DNA from: Rhodanobacter ginsengisoli
GTDB taxonomy: Bacteria > Pseudomonadota > Gammaproteobacteria > Xanthomonadales > Rhodanobacteraceae
Length of the DNA stretch: 64,000 nucleotides
Direction: 5' to 3'
NCBI RefSeq assembly: GCF_042657065.1
Contig: NZ_JBHSNF010000001.1
Location: 1,736,001-1,800,000, forward strand
Numbering within the stretch: the stretch's first letter is position 1; each line of letters opens with the position of its first letter. The notes below the pieces were generated by a model that did not search any database, was not told where the DNA came from, and saw only the letters and a program-made list of their open reading frames with translations. Below, piece after piece: positions 11,023 to 20,737 of this stretch. Position numbers and translations under genes: made by a program.

Positions 11023-13254
11023 ATGAAGCGCACGTCTCTGAGTCTGGCGATGGGTCTGGCGGCCACCGGCCTGATCTGTGCCCTGCCGCTGTATGCACAG
11101 CAAGCCGGCGATGCCGCGGCCAGCACCGATGCAACCAAGCCGGCCAATGCCAAGCAACTCGGTCAGGTGACGGTCACCGCACGCAAGCGCGAGGAAACCC
11201 TGCAGGACGTGCCGATCGCGGTGAGCGCGTTCACCGGCGCCACGCTGTTCAAGCAGAACGTGCAGAACCTGGGCGACCTGCAGGGCAAGGTCCCCTCGCT
11301 GCAGATCTACGCGGCGCGCGGTTCCAACACCACCCTGACCGCCTATATCCGCGGTGTCGGCCAGGCCGACCCGACCTGGGGCTTCGATCCGGGCGTGGGC
11401 ATCTATCTGGACGATGTCTACATGGCGCGGCCGCAGGGCGCCTTGCTGGACGTGTTCGACGTCAACCGGATCGAGGTGCTGCGCGGCCCGCAGGGCAGCC
11501 TGTACGGCAAGAACACCATCGGCGGTGCGATCAAGTACGTTTCCAACCCGCTACCGAGGAAGACCGAAGGTTCGGTCGAGGCCACCGTCGGCACGCATGG
11601 CGAGAAGGACGTCAAGGCCAGTCTCGGCGGCGCCAGCACGGACGGGGTGTGGCGCGGGCGCGTGGCCGCGGCCAGCGAGCACAACGACGGCTTCGGCAAG
11701 AACCTCACCAGCAACAGCCGCAACGGCAACAAGAACACCAATGCGGCCCGTGCCACGCTCGGCTTCTTCCCCTCGGCGAGCTTCAATGCCCAGCTGTCGG
11801 TCGACGGCCTCCGCGACAATTCCAATCCGCGCGGCGCGAAGATGCTGATCGCGAACAAGTTCGATCCGGCCTACGCGCCGCTGTCCAGCGATTTCGACAC
11901 CCGCGGCGGACTGGCCCAGCTCAACCACACCGACATGAGCGGTGCCGCGCTGACCTTGAACTGGATCGTCGACCAGGACTGGACGCTGAAGTCGATCACC
12001 GCCTATCGCAAATCCTCGACCGACACCTACATCGATTTCGACACCCTGCCGGAAAAGATCGCCGACGTCACCGCGAAGTACAAGGATCACCAGTTCACCC
12101 AGGAACTGCAGGCGAACTACGACGCCGGCGGCGTGCTGCACGGCGTGTTCGGGCTGTTCTACTTCAAGGGCACGGCGGCCGGCCAGATCCACAACATCTT
12201 CCTCGGCTCGCCGCCCTACAGCACGCTGGGCTACTCGCTGTATGGCAGCACCGGCGGCAGCACCGGCACCGAGAGCTACGCCGGCTACGGTGACTTCACC
12301 TGGGACATCAGTCCGCAGTGGAGCCTCGATGTGGGCATGCGCTACACCCACGAGACCAAGACCGCGCTGATCCAGAACTACGGCTATGCCGACGCCACGT
12401 TCCAGACGCCGACCTCCACCGTGGCCGACTTCAGCGGCTCGCATGCGTCCAACAACGTGTCGCCGAAAGTCTCGTTGTCCTGGAGCGCGAGCGACCAGAT
12501 CAAGTTGTACGGCAGCTACAGCGAAGGCTTCCACTCCGGCGGCTACAACATCCGCGCGAACTGCGTCGCCATCCCGAGTTCGTGCCGGCCGATCAACGAC
12601 GAGAAGGTGCAGTCGTTCGAACTGGGCAGCAAGATGACCTTCTTCGACGACGCGCTGATGATGAACACGGCGCTCTTCCACAACGTGTACTCGAACATTC
12701 AGCTGTCGGTGTTCAGCTCCTACACGCTGCCGAACGGCAGCCAGGGCTTCTTCGGCGATTTCACCAACGCCGGCAAGGGCCACATCGACGGGCTCGAGGA
12801 AGAGTTTGCCTGGAAGCCGGCCGAGGACTGGACCCTCAGCGGGCAGTTCGCCTATCTGCACACCAAGTACACCGAGTTCCTCACCGGGGGCGTCAACGTC
12901 GCCGACCAGCAGAAATTCACCAATGCGCCGAAGTGGTCCGGCGGCCTGTCGCTGGAGAATACCCAGTCGCTGGGCAACGGCGGCAGCCTCACCGCCCGGG
13001 TCAACTATACCTACCAGGGCATGGTGTATCCGGAGACGTCGTTGTCGCCGCTGATCGCGCAGTCGGCCTACGGCCTGTGGAACGCCGGCGTGATCTGGCA
13101 GATCGACCAGCCGTGGACGCTGAGCCTGCAGGGCACCAACCTGGCCAACAAGTCGTATCGCACCACCGGCTACAACATCGGCTCGCTGGGCATCGTGACC
13201 GGGTTCTACGGCGCGCCGCGGATGGTCACGCTGACCGCACGCTACACTTTCTGA
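11023..13254 (+). CDS. TonB-dependent outer-membrane receptor
   Basis: A 743-residue receptor. The signal peptide runs to about LPLYA-QQ; the plug domain begins LGQVTVTARKREETLQDVPI (residues 46-65, TonB-box region). A typical plug motif, RGPQGSLYGKNTIGGAIKYV, follows, then a 22-strand-type barrel ending in LTARYTF, the expected C-terminal aromatic. It belongs to the iron-complex/oligomer receptor branch common in Xanthomonadales and Caulobacter. GAAGGGGA precedes the ATG at 11023. Cargo cannot be read from sequence; the next gene is a secreted PHB-depolymerase-like esterase, so uptake of its oligomeric products is possible. Confidence 0.93.
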   Translation: MKRTSLSLAMGLAATGLICALPLYAQQAGDAAASTDATKPANAKQLGQVTVTARKREETLQDVPIAVSAFTGATLFKQNVQNLGDLQGKVPSLQIYAARGSNTTLTAYIRGVGQADPTWGFDPGVGIYLDDVYMARPQGALLDVFDVNRIEVLRGPQGSLYGKNTIGGAIKYVSNPLPRKTEGSVEATVGTHGEKDVKASLGGASTDGVWRGRVAAASEHNDGFGKNLTSNSRNGNKNTNAARATLGFFPSASFNAQLSVDGLRDNSNPRGAKMLIANKFDPAYAPLSSDFDTRGGLAQLNHTDMSGAALTLNWIVDQDWTLKSITAYRKSSTDTYIDFDTLPEKIADVTAKYKDHQFTQELQANYDAGGVLHGVFGLFYFKGTAAGQIHNIFLGSPPYSTLGYSLYGSTGGSTGTESYAGYGDFTWDISPQWSLDVGMRYTHETKTALIQNYGYADATFQTPTSTVADFSGSHASNNVSPKVSLSWSASDQIKLYGSYSEGFHSGGYNIRANCVAIPSSCRPINDEKVQSFELGSKMTFFDDALMMNTALFHNVYSNIQLSVFSSYTLPNGSQGFFGDFTNAGKGHIDGLEEEFAWKPAEDWTLSGQFAYLHTKYTEFLTGGVNVADQQKFTNAPKWSGGLSLENTQSLGNGGSLTARVNYTYQGMVYPETSLSPLIAQSAYGLWNAGVIWQIDQPWTLSLQGTNLANKSYRTTGYNIGSLGIVTGFYGAPRMVTLTARYTF

Positions 13255-13355
13255 CCAGCCCCGGGGCACAGGGCCGCGACCATCCCGCCGTCACTGCGAC
13301 GGCGGGATGCGTGGTGACTCCTGCGCCGCCGAATCATGCATGCCGGAGTCTGCCG

Positions 13356-14396
13356 ATGCACCCGAAAACCTGTTTGCGAGCGCTCTGCCTGGCGCTGTTC
13401 TTCGGCAGCAGCGTGGCCTGTGCCGCAGGCGACAACGCGTCATTGCCGCGGCTCAGGCTGGACCCTTCACGGGTCGCGGTGGTCGGCCTGTCCTCGGGCG
13501 CCTACATGGCCACCCAGGCGCAGCTGGCCTATCCCGAACTGTTTCCCGATGCGGCCCTGGTGGCGGGTGGTCCTTACGGCTGCGCCGACGGCCAGCTGCA
13601 ACTGGCGCTGGGTACCTGCATGAAGGGCGTGCCGGCGCCGGACGTCGATGCGCTGGTGGCACGCGCCGGCAAGCGCGCGGCCAGCGGCGAGATCGGTGCA
13701 TTGAAAAATCTTGCGGGGGCCCATGTCTATCTGTTGCACGGCCGTGCCGATACCACGGTAGCGCCCGCCGTGGCCGAGGCAGCCGCACATTTCTACACGA
13801 AGCTGAGCGCCGGCACGCCGGGACTCGCCGGCATGCAGATCCACGACGATGGCGCCCGCGACTTCGCACACAACCTGCCGGTCGCCGCCGCCGGCGACGA
13901 CTGCGGCAAGTCGGTGTCGCCGTATCTGGGCCACTGCGGCTTCGACGCGGCCGGCGCGATCTTCGCGCAGATGTTCGGCAAGCCGGCCAGGGCCGTGGCG
14001 CGCGACGCGCAGGGTCAGCTGCGCACGTTCGACCAGGATGCGCTGCGCCCGGGTGGTGCGGATGCATTTCTCGCCGATACCGGCTACGTCTACCTGCCGC
14101 CGGCCTGCGCCGCCGGCAAGCGCTGCGGCCTGATGGTCGCGTTCCATGGCTGCAGGCAGGACGCCGACGCGGTGGGCGAGGCGTTCGTGAAGGACGCGGG
14201 CTTCAATCGCTGGGCCGATGCCTATGACGTGGCCGTGCTATATCCTCAGACTCGCGCGAGTTTCGCGCCCTTGAATCCGCAAGCATGCTGGGACTGGTGG
14301 GGATATTCCGGAGCCGACTACGACACTCGCCACGGCGTGCAGTTGCGCTGGCTGGTGAACGCGGTACGGGCGTTGGGGTTGCCGGCGGGGCATTGA
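13356..14396 (+). CDS. Secreted PHB-depolymerase-like esterase
   Basis: A 346-residue exported protein of the poly(3-hydroxybutyrate) depolymerase / esterase superfamily. The signal peptide ends near CAAG-DN. The lipase box GLSSGAYMA (nucleophile Ser46) is early, as in short-chain-length PHB depolymerases. HGRADTTVAP supplies a likely catalytic Asp region, and the family signature LMVAFHGCRQDADAVG with WDWWGYSGADYDTRHG lies near the C terminus. It likely cleaves PHB or oligomers outside the cytoplasm. No separate substrate-binding domain is visible. The gene follows the TonB receptor by 101 bases in the same direction; a REP-like pair lies downstream. Confidence 0.87.
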   Translation: MHPKTCLRALCLALFFGSSVACAAGDNASLPRLRLDPSRVAVVGLSSGAYMATQAQLAYPELFPDAALVAGGPYGCADGQLQLALGTCMKGVPAPDVDALVARAGKRAASGEIGALKNLAGAHVYLLHGRADTTVAPAVAEAAAHFYTKLSAGTPGLAGMQIHDDGARDFAHNLPVAAAGDDCGKSVSPYLGHCGFDAAGAIFAQMFGKPARAVARDAQGQLRTFDQDALRPGGADAFLADTGYVYLPPACAAGKRCGLMVAFHGCRQDADAVGEAFVKDAGFNRWADAYDVAVLYPQTRASFAPLNPQACWDWWGYSGADYDTRHGVQLRWLVNAVRALGLPAGH

Positions 14397-14448
14397 TGGC
14401 TGCGCGCCATCAGAGTTGCTTCAGCCCACCGGCAACTGCCGACGCGAC

Positions 14449-14559
14449 TGTGGGAGCGACTTCAGTCGCGATGCTCTTGCTCTTGTTTACCCATGAAGCA
14501 AAGAGCTTTCGAATACACCATGTCGAAGCAAGGGCATCGCGACCGAAGTCGCTCCTGCA
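14449..14559. repeat. REP-like inverted pair
   Basis: The arm at 14449-14480 (TGTGGGAGCGACTTCAGTCG, then CGATGC) and the arm at 14528-14559 (GCATCGCGACCGAAGTCGCT, then CC) are imperfect inverted copies separated by about 47 bases. This GGGAGCGACTTCAGTCGCGA-type element is the classic extragenic palindrome of Pseudomonas and Xanthomonadales. It may stabilise or terminate the upstream transcript. Confidence 0.8.
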
Positions 14560-14610
14560 AGGTCGGGATGAAGCGGATCACCCGCTCCATGGCTTCCAGC
14601 GGAGCCTCCC

Positions 14611-17600
14611 GTGCTGAGCGCCGGCCTGATCGCGTTCGCCGCGCTGTGCTGGTTGGGACTGCTGTTCGGCGTGGCGTTGCTGGGAGAGCGGCGGCCGCAC
14701 ATTTTCGAGAAGCGCTGGGCGATCGTGTATGCGCTGTCGCTGGCGATCCACTGCACCTCGTGGACGTTCTACGGCACCGTCACCCAGGCCAGTCGTTCGG
14801 GCTGGTGGCTGCCGCCGACCTTTGTCGGGGCGATCCTGATGTACGTGTTCGCGATCCGTTTCCTGCGCCGGCTAGTGCAACTGGTGCGCGAGTACAACGC
14901 CGGTTCGCTGGCCGACCTGATCGCGGTGCGGCTGGGGCGGCATCCGGGGCTGGCGGCGATGGTCACCGCGGTGATGGTGATCGGCATCGTGCCGTACATC
15001 GCGCTGCAGCTGAAGGCGGTGGCGATGAGTTACGGCATCCTCAGCCTGGGCCAGCTGAGCGAGTCCGCGCCGTGGCAGGACAGCGCGCTGTACGTGGCGC
15101 TGCTGATGGCACTGTTCGCGATGTTGTTCGGCACCCGGCGCGCGTCGACCATGGCGCACAACCGCGGGCTGGTACTGGCGATGGCGTTCGAATCGCTGTT
15201 CAAGCTGGGCGCGATGCTGGCGCTGGGCAGCCTGCTGTTCACCGCGCTGCCGGCGGGGGTGCTAGTGAACGTGCCGCCGCCGCCCGACAGCGGCGGCTTC
15301 CCCGCACTGATCCTGCTCGGCGCGCTGGCGATGTTCACCCTGCCGCACCAGTTCTACGCCGGGGTGGTGGAATGCCGCGACGACGGCCACCTGCGCACCG
15401 CGCGCTGGCTGTTCCCGCTGTACCTGTTGCTGATCTCGCTGCCGATCCTGCCGCTGGCGCGGATGGGCGACGCGCTGCTGGGGCCGAGCGGGGTGTCGTC
15501 GGACATGTACGTGCTGGCGCTGCCGCTGGCGCGCGGCGAACACGGGCTGGCGCTGGTCGCGTTTCTGGGCGGCTTGAGCGCCGCCACCAGCATGGTGGTG
15601 ATCGCCACGCTGACCCTGAGCCTGATGGTGGTCAACCACTTCATCGCGCCGCTGCGGGTGCGCGCGGGCTGGGGTCGCGACGAGCACGGCGACCTGCGCG
15701 GCGAGCTGCTGAATTATCGGCGGGTGGCGATCCTCGTCGTGCTGCTGCTGGCCTGGACCTACAGCCGCGTGCTGGCGCGCAACGAGGCACTGGCCGACAT
15801 CGGCTCGATCTCGTTCTCCGCGCTGGCCGGGCTGACGCCGGCCTTGCTGGCGGCGGTGTATCGGCCGCAGATCGGTTCACGTGCGGTCATCGCCGGACTG
15901 GCGGTGGGCACCCTGGTGTGGCTGTATGCGGTGCTGCCGGTGCTGCTGCCTCCGAGTCTGCCGTGGCTGCACGACGGCCCGTTCGCACTGCACTGGTTGG
16001 CGCCGGACAGCCTGTTCGGGCTGGGTGACTGGAACCGGCTGGGTCGGGCGGTCACGGTGAGCCTGGTAGCAAATGTCGCGGTGATGCAGGCGGTTGCCGG
16101 CTCGCGTTACGGCCGCGCCGCGCGGGCGGTGAGCGTGGGCCATGTCGGGGTGACCGAACTGCGCGCGCTGGCCACGCGATTCCTGCCGCTCGAGCGGGTC
16201 GATCACCTGTTCGACGCGGCGCCGTCGGCCGGGCCGTCGGGCAGCCTGCGGGTGGCCGAGGTCGAGCATGAGCTGGCCGCGGTGATCGGCGCCGCTTCGG
16301 CGCGACTGCTGCTGGAGGTAGTGCACCGGCAGGGCCGCGAGGACCTGGATACCGTCGTCGCCATCGTGGGCGAGGCGGCGCAGGACCTGCGCTTCAACCA
16401 GCGCGTGCTGGAGGCGGCGCTGGAAAACATGAGCCAGGGCATCTGCGTGGTCGACGCGGAGCTGCAGCTGGTGGCGTGGAACAGCCCGTATGCGCGCCTG
16501 TTCGATTATCCGGCCGAACTGCTGCAGGTGGGCCGGCCGGTGGCCGAGCTGACTCGCTACAACGTCGACCGCGGCATCATCGGCCCCGGCGACAGCGAGC
16601 GGCGCGTGCAACGCCGGCTCACCCACATGCGCGCGGGCACCCGTCACCTGTCCGAGCGGCGCTTCCCCGACGGCACCATCGTGGAGATCCGCGGCAACCC
16701 GATGCCGGGGGGCGGCTTCGTCGCCACCTTCACCGACGTCACCGCATTCCGTCAGGCCGAGAACGCGTTGAAGCGGGTCAACGAAACGCTGGAGCTGCGG
16801 GTGGAGGAACGCACCAGTGCGCTCACCGCCGCCTCGGCAGAAGCGCAGGCGGCGAACGAGGCGAAGAGCCGCTTCCTCGCCGCGGTCACCCACGATCTGA
16901 TGCAGCCGCTGCACGCGGCGCAGCTGTTTGCGCATGCGTTGACCGAACACGGTGGCGACACCGCCACCGCGCAGCATCTGAACGGTGCGCTGGCCGCCAC
17001 CGAAGGCCTGCTCAGCGGCCTGCTCGACGTGGCCCGGCTCGAAGGCGGCCGGCTGCACCCGCAACCGCGGGCGTTCCCCCTGGCCGAGGTACTCGATCCC
17101 CTGGCTGCCGAGTTCCGCGCCATCGCGCTCGATCGCGGCGTGCGACTGGACGTGGTCGGCACGCGCGCGTGGGTACGCTCCGATCCGCAACTGCTGCGCC
17201 GGGTGCTGCAGAACTTCCTGTCCAACGCGTTGCGTTACGCCGAGCACGGGCGCGTGTTACTGGGCGTGCGACGGAACGGCCCGCAGCTGCGGGTGGAGGT
17301 GTGGGATAGCGGACCGGGCATCGCGCTGGACGAACAGCAGCTGATTTTCCAGGAGTTCCGCCGCGGCAGTGCCGCAGGTGGGCAGGGACTCGGTCTGGGG
17401 CTGTCGATCGCCCAGCGCATGGCCGGCTTGCTCGGTCATCCGCTGGGGCTGCGCTCATGGCCCGGCCACGGCAGCGTGTTCCATCTCGGCTTGCCGCTGG
17501 CCCGTACCGCCGTGCGACTGCCGCCGTTGGCGGACGCGCCGCAACGACTGCCCGCCGGTCGCGCACTGGTGCTGGACAACGAGCCGGCCGCGCTGGCCGC

Positions 17601-17919
17601 GCTAAGCCATCTGCTGACGGGCTGGGGCTGGCTGGTACACGCCGCGCGCAACGCCGAGCAGGCGCTGGCCGCGCCGTGGCGGGCGGACCTGCACATCCTC
17701 GACTTTCATCTGGACGGTGGCCAGACCGGGCTGGAGGTGTGGCAGCAGTTGCAGACGCTGCACGCCGACGTGCCGACCGTGATGCTGACCGCCGATCGCG
17801 ATGGCGAACTGCGCCAGCGCCTGCTCGATGCGGGCATCGGCGTGTTGTACAAGCCACTGAAACCGCTGGCGTTGCGCCAGGTGCTGCAGCGTGTGGTGGC
17901 TGGAACGGAGCGGGTCTGA
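14611..17919 (+). CDS. crbS: Transporter-fused hybrid histidine kinase, CrbS/MxtR-like
   Basis: A 1102-residue sensor. Residues 1 to about 480 form a solute:sodium-symporter-like domain with about 13 membrane segments (IHCTSWTFYGTVTQASRSGW is typical). A linker and a PAS domain (about 598-715, NMSQGICVVDAELQLVAWN) follow. The HisKA domain has its phospho-accepting His761 in AAVTHDLMQPLHAAQ, the ATPase domain has the N-box FLSNALRYAEHG and GLGLGLSIAQRM, and a C-terminal receiver has Asp1031 (LHILDFHLDGGQ). This order is that of CrbS/MxtR sensors, which with CrbR/ErdR control acetyl-CoA synthetase and acetate use. The start is GTG with GGAG 6 nt upstream. It sits between two PHB-hydrolase genes and faces its probable partner regulator. 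Confidence 0.88.
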   Translation: MLSAGLIAFAALCWLGLLFGVALLGERRPHIFEKRWAIVYALSLAIHCTSWTFYGTVTQASRSGWWLPPTFVGAILMYVFAIRFLRRLVQLVREYNAGSLADLIAVRLGRHPGLAAMVTAVMVIGIVPYIALQLKAVAMSYGILSLGQLSESAPWQDSALYVALLMALFAMLFGTRRASTMAHNRGLVLAMAFESLFKLGAMLALGSLLFTALPAGVLVNVPPPPDSGGFPALILLGALAMFTLPHQFYAGVVECRDDGHLRTARWLFPLYLLLISLPILPLARMGDALLGPSGVSSDMYVLALPLARGEHGLALVAFLGGLSAATSMVVIATLTLSLMVVNHFIAPLRVRAGWGRDEHGDLRGELLNYRRVAILVVLLLAWTYSRVLARNEALADIGSISFSALAGLTPALLAAVYRPQIGSRAVIAGLAVGTLVWLYAVLPVLLPPSLPWLHDGPFALHWLAPDSLFGLGDWNRLGRAVTVSLVANVAVMQAVAGSRYGRAARAVSVGHVGVTELRALATRFLPLERVDHLFDAAPSAGPSGSLRVAEVEHELAAVIGAASARLLLEVVHRQGREDLDTVVAIVGEAAQDLRFNQRVLEAALENMSQGICVVDAELQLVAWNSPYARLFDYPAELLQVGRPVAELTRYNVDRGIIGPGDSERRVQRRLTHMRAGTRHLSERRFPDGTIVEIRGNPMPGGGFVATFTDVTAFRQAENALKRVNETLELRVEERTSALTAASAEAQAANEAKSRFLAAVTHDLMQPLHAAQLFAHALTEHGGDTATAQHLNGALAATEGLLSGLLDVARLEGGRLHPQPRAFPLAEVLDPLAAEFRAIALDRGVRLDVVGTRAWVRSDPQLLRRVLQNFLSNALRYAEHGRVLLGVRRNGPQLRVEVWDSGPGIALDEQQLIFQEFRRGSAAGGQGLGLGLSIAQRMAGLLGHPLGLRSWPGHGSVFHLGLPLARTAVRLPPLADAPQRLPAGRALVLDNEPAALAALSHLLTGWGWLVHAARNAEQALAAPWRADLHILDFHLDGGQTGLEVWQQLQTLHADVPTVMLTADRDGELRQRLLDAGIGVLYKPLKPLALRQVLQRVVAGTERV

Positions 17920-17967
17920 TATCGGGATGCGGCGCCGTGTCGGCGCGCAGGAGATCCGCTGATCTGT

Positions 17968-18627
17968 TCAGCCGACCCGCGCCGGCTCGCCCAGTTCCAG
18001 CGAGCGCAACACCATGCCCGCCTGGGTCCGGTTGCGTACCCCGAGCTTCTCGAAGATCGCGGTGACGTGTGCCTTCACCGTGCGCTCCTGGATCGACAGG
18101 CGGTCGGCGATCTGCTTGTTCAACAGGCCTTCGGCCAGCAGGCCCAGTACGCGCGATTGCTGTTCGGTAAGGCGGGCCAGGCGACTGGCCAGATCGGTGT
18201 CGTCGGGGTTGGCGGGCAGGGCGGCGACGGCGTCGGCGAGAGCGGGTGGCAGCCACGTACCGCAGTCGAGCACGCGGCCGATCGCCTCGCCGATCTCGGC
18301 GGGGCTGGCGCTCTTGGGGATGAAGCCGGACGCGCCGTGATCGAGCACGCGACGCACGATGCGTGGTTCGTCGTGGGCCGAGACCACCAGCACGGCGACG
18401 CCGGGATGCTGGCCGCGCAAGGCGGCGAGGCCGGTGAGACCCTGGCTGCCGGGCATGTGCAGATCGAGCAGCACCAGGTCGGTGTCGGGCTCGGCCTGCA
18501 GCGCGGCCAGCACGCCGGCCAGGTCGGCCGCCTCGCTGACGCGGCAGTCGGGCAGGCTCTGCACGGCGGCCTGGCGCAGCGCGGCGCGGAACAGCGGGTG
18601 GTCGTCGGCGATCAGCAGGCTCGTCAT
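17968..18627 (-). CDS. crbR: NarL/LuxR-type response regulator, CrbR/ErdR-like
   Basis: A 219-residue two-domain regulator. The receiver has the acidic pair IADDH and phospho-acceptor Asp55 (LVLLDLHMPG), with the conserved Lys in GFIPKSAS. The C-terminal LuxR helix-turn-helix is LTEQQSRVLGLLAEGLLNKQ followed by ERTVKAHVTAIFEKLGVRNR. It is convergent with, and 48 bases from, the transporter-fused kinase, the usual pairing for CrbS/CrbR (MxtR/ErdR), where it activates acs. Partnership is inferred from proximity and family. Neighbouring PHB genes are possible extra targets. Confidence 0.87.
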   Translation of the reverse strand: MTSLLIADDHPLFRAALRQAAVQSLPDCRVSEAADLAGVLAALQAEPDTDLVLLDLHMPGSQGLTGLAALRGQHPGVAVLVVSAHDEPRIVRRVLDHGASGFIPKSASPAEIGEAIGRVLDCGTWLPPALADAVAALPANPDDTDLASRLARLTEQQSRVLGLLAEGLLNKQIADRLSIQERTVKAHVTAIFEKLGVRNRTQAGMVLRSLELGEPARVG

Positions 18628-18757
18628 GCCGTCGAACTTAGCTGGCCGCGGCGCCGCCGTCGAGTTGCCGCGATCACGCCTGCCGATCCGGGTCGTCAGC
18701 AGCGACGCTGGACTTTCGTACGATGGCGGCTACCGCTGCGCTTGTTATGGTGGCCGG

Positions 18758-20608
18758 ATGAAAAAAATCGCCCGCCGTTCGATCCTGCCGTGCATGACCC
18801 TGCTGCTTTCGGGCATGCTGTTCGCTTGTGCCGGCAACCCGGTGGGAAAGGACTCTGCAATGCGTGAACTCGATATCGGCGAAGTGCGGGTAACGGAACA
18901 TCGCGGTCATGACGACCTGCTCAGTGCGGGGCTGGGGTTGGCTGGCCTGGCCGGCGAACCCACGCCGTTTGCCCATCCGCAGGATCCGACCGCAGACGAG
19001 TTGCGCCGCCGGGCGATCCAGACCAGCTGGAAGGGCATCGCCGACCTCGGTCCGCTGGGCGGCTACGGCACGGTCTACGGCGGCGTACCGGATGTGCCGG
19101 GGCGCGAATACCAGATGTTCGCGCGCATTCCCGGTGCGCGCGCACCGCATCGGGTGCTGCTGCAGCTGCCCGATCATTTCGACAGGCGCAAGCGCTGCCT
19201 CGTGGTGACCGCCTCGTCCGGCTCGCGCGGCATCTATGGTGCGATCGCGCTGGCCGGCGCGTGGGGCCTGCCGCACGGTTGCGCGGTGGCCTACACCGAC
19301 AAGGGTACCGGTGCCGGCTACTACGATTACGCGGACAACAGTGGCGTGGCGCTGGACGGCCGTCGCGCGAAGCGCGGCGAGGCGGCGCTGGAATTCCAGC
19401 CGGCACCGGCGCCGGTCACGGCCGGCATCGCGGTCAAGCAGATGCATTCCGGCGACAACCCGGAAGCGGACTGGGGCCGGCACGTGATCCAGGCGGCCCG
19501 GTTCGGGCTGGCCATGCTCGATCGCGCGTACCCCGGCGAGGCGCCGTTCACGCCGCAGAACACGAAGATCATCGCCACCGGCCTTTCCAACGGCGGCGGC
19601 GCGGTGCTGCAGGCGGCGGGGCTGGACCACGAGGGTTTCTTCGCCGGCGTGGTGGCGCTGGAGCCGAATGTCTACGCGGCCGAGGGCGGCCGGGCGATGT
19701 ACGACTATGCCACCGAGGCGGCGATCTGGCTGCCGTGTGCGCTGAGCAGCGAACGCTTCGCCGACGCGCCGTTCGCGCGCGGGGCGAATCGCCAGCTGCC
19801 GGCGGCCTGGCTGGCGCGCTGCGCCAGCCTGCGCGCGCAAGGCAAGTTGAGCGGCAACACCGTGGACGGGCAGGCGGAGCAGGCCTACCAGTATCTGCGT
19901 GCCCGTGACTGGACCGACGAGGCGATGAGCACGGCGGCCAGCACCACTGCGTTCGACCTTTGGCGGGTGATCACGGCGGGCTATGCCTCGTCCTACCTGC
20001 GTCGTGGCGCCACCGACATGCCCTGCGGGTTCCACTACGCGGCGACCGGGGCGGGAGCGCTGCCCGGGGAGACCGATCCGCTGGCACGGGCCGGATGGTG
20101 GGCGGATGCGTCGGGCATCCCGCCGGGTAACGGCGTCGGCCTGTTCGGTGGCGTGAATGTGTCGGCCGATCCGACCCTGATCGGCAACGAATGCCTGCGC
20201 GCGCTGTGGACCGGCGACGACCACGAGTCGCAGGCCCTGCACGCCTCGATCGCCGCCACGGCGGCGAAGCTGCCGCGCAGCGACCTGCCGCTGTGGGTGA
20301 TCCATGGCGCCAGCGACGGATTGTTGCCGACCGCCTTCAGCTCCGAACCGTATGTGGCGTGGCTGCGCGAACAGGGACGCCGGCCGATCTACTGGAAGGT
20401 GCCGTACGCGCAGCACTTCGACGCGTTCCTGGTTTTGCCCGGGTTCGGTGACCGGCACCTGCCGCTGCTGCCCTACGGCTATATGGCGCTGGATCGGTTG
20501 TGGGCGCACCTGTACGGCGGCGCGGCCTGGCCGACCGACCTGCCGACCCCGGCGGCACGGCCGCGGGGTGCCGGTGCACTCGATGCCGGCACGCTGGGGC
20601 TGCCCTAG
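18758..20608 (+). CDS. D-(-)-3-hydroxybutyrate oligomer hydrolase
   Basis: A 616-residue protein of the 3HB-oligomer hydrolase family, which cuts oligomers released by PHB depolymerase into 3-hydroxybutyrate. Signature stretches are KGIADLGPLGGYGTVYGG, VTASSGSRGIYGAIALAGAW, VAYTDKGTGAGYYD and the nucleophile elbow GLSNGGGAVLQAAG with Ser277. Near the C terminus, VPYAQHFDAFLVLPGFGDRH contains the likely catalytic His. The N terminus carries a lipobox-like sequence (SGMLFACAG), so it may be a lipoprotein facing the periplasm or surface. The ATG at 18758 starts this signal. It is divergent from the response regulator gene. Confidence 0.9.
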   Translation: MKKIARRSILPCMTLLLSGMLFACAGNPVGKDSAMRELDIGEVRVTEHRGHDDLLSAGLGLAGLAGEPTPFAHPQDPTADELRRRAIQTSWKGIADLGPLGGYGTVYGGVPDVPGREYQMFARIPGARAPHRVLLQLPDHFDRRKRCLVVTASSGSRGIYGAIALAGAWGLPHGCAVAYTDKGTGAGYYDYADNSGVALDGRRAKRGEAALEFQPAPAPVTAGIAVKQMHSGDNPEADWGRHVIQAARFGLAMLDRAYPGEAPFTPQNTKIIATGLSNGGGAVLQAAGLDHEGFFAGVVALEPNVYAAEGGRAMYDYATEAAIWLPCALSSERFADAPFARGANRQLPAAWLARCASLRAQGKLSGNTVDGQAEQAYQYLRARDWTDEAMSTAASTTAFDLWRVITAGYASSYLRRGATDMPCGFHYAATGAGALPGETDPLARAGWWADASGIPPGNGVGLFGGVNVSADPTLIGNECLRALWTGDDHESQALHASIAATAAKLPRSDLPLWVIHGASDGLLPTAFSSEPYVAWLREQGRRPIYWKVPYAQHFDAFLVLPGFGDRHLPLLPYGYMALDRLWAHLYGGAAWPTDLPTPAARPRGAGALDAGTLGLP

Positions 20609-20737
20609 CCATCCGCAGGTCGCAGCATGCGGGGTTGCACCGCGTCGGCACCTGCGTCACCCGCGGCGCTGGGTTATTCTTGACGGCCCCATGCCCGTGT
20701 CGTGGCACGGTGCAGCTTTCAAACCTAGGATTTTGCG

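Noticed and set aside
18674..20509. Long minus-strand frame opposite the 3HB-oligomer hydrolase gene
   Set aside because: Arg/His/Gly/Ala-rich shadow without domain features; the plus-strand hydrolase is well supported.
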